Below, piece by piece: positions 5,916-6,020 of a stretch of 6,020 bases of DNA. This stretch comes from an uncultured Collinsella sp. (GTDB lineage: Bacteria; Actinomycetota; Coriobacteriia; Coriobacteriales; Coriobacteriaceae). The notes beneath the pieces are model-generated. The model searched no databases. It saw only the letters and a list, made by a program, of their open reading frames with translations, and had not been told where the DNA came from. Made by a program: the position numbers and the translations under genes. The number at the start of each line of letters is the position of its first letter. The stretch's first letter is position 1. The stretch spans positions 1 to 6,020 of the forward strand of contig UROR01000121.1 in the NCBI GenBank assembly GCA_900549535.1. The letters are read 5' to 3'.

Positions 5916-6020
5916 TTTTGTCAACTGGGCAATGCTGTTTTCGAGATTGAATCGCGACATGCTAACGCCAGGCCTTTCGGCCGATGGGCTCCAATCTGTT
6001 CGGAGCGCTTCGACTAGGCG
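5910..6020 (-). CDS. Possible 3' end of an unidentified gene entering from the right
   Basis: On the minus strand an open frame runs from the window edge at 6020 to TAG at 5910-5912, giving 36 residues that end SMSRFNLENSIAQLTKL. The composition is protein-like, but I do not recognise the family. It converges on the toxin gene and overlaps its last codons by 6 bases. With so little sequence it could be chance; the plus strand is also open here in one frame (from the G6 tract to the window edge) without recognisable content. Confidence 0.3.
   Translation of the reverse strand, partial: RLVEALRTDWSPSAERPGVSMSRFNLENSIAQLTKL

Noticed and set aside
1..6020. CRISPR array, tRNA, rRNA or insertion sequence
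   Set aside because: No regularly spaced repeats, cloverleaf, rRNA motifs, transposase-like protein or terminal inverted repeats were seen.

Overview
The window holds a lysine/diaminopimelate (DAP) biosynthesis locus from a high-GC Gram-positive bacterium. My best guess is a gut Coriobacteriia such as Collinsella. This rests on GC-rich codon use, an acetylase-type DAP pathway (DapH), a LysA of the HAFLASN / EMGRFMMGPYG subtype, and a lysine riboswitch. It is an inference from memory, not from a search.

Layout. On the minus strand, in transcription order, are a promoter (4267-4295), a lysine riboswitch leader (4099-4255) with a short expression platform (about 4031-4098), then lysA (4027 down to about 2605), dapA (2604-1714), dapB (1721-981), dapH (941-222) and a perfect 12-bp hairpin three bases past the dapH stop (192-219). 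On the plus strand, back to back with lysA, is an M20-family amidohydrolase gene (4406-5573), the probable N-acetyl-DAP deacetylase. Its promoter abuts that of the lys operon. An AT-richer stretch follows (5574 onward) with an extended -10 promoter, a small palindrome and a HigB/RelE-type toxin gene (5661-5915) lacking the usual C-terminal tail. A possible minus-strand gene end (5910-6020) closes the window.

How the genes fit together. DapA makes hydroxytetrahydrodipicolinate, DapB reduces it, and DapH acetylates tetrahydrodipicolinate. An aminotransferase outside the window would act next, the M20 enzyme would deacetylate to LL-DAP, an epimerase outside the window would give meso-DAP, and LysA would decarboxylate it to lysine. 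The riboswitch would let lysine control the minus-strand operon.

The striking point is that two pathway genes are broken while three are intact. lysA has a frameshift at residue ~214, exactly explained by a 4-bp tandem duplication. The M20 gene has a frame-changing deletion of roughly 32 bases that removes the motif carrying the catalytic glutamate and a metal-ligand glutamate. In addition, no stop codon separates the lysA C-terminal frame from dapA. This may be a strain losing lysine synthesis, or assembly error. Read-level checks or a comparison with a close relative would decide.
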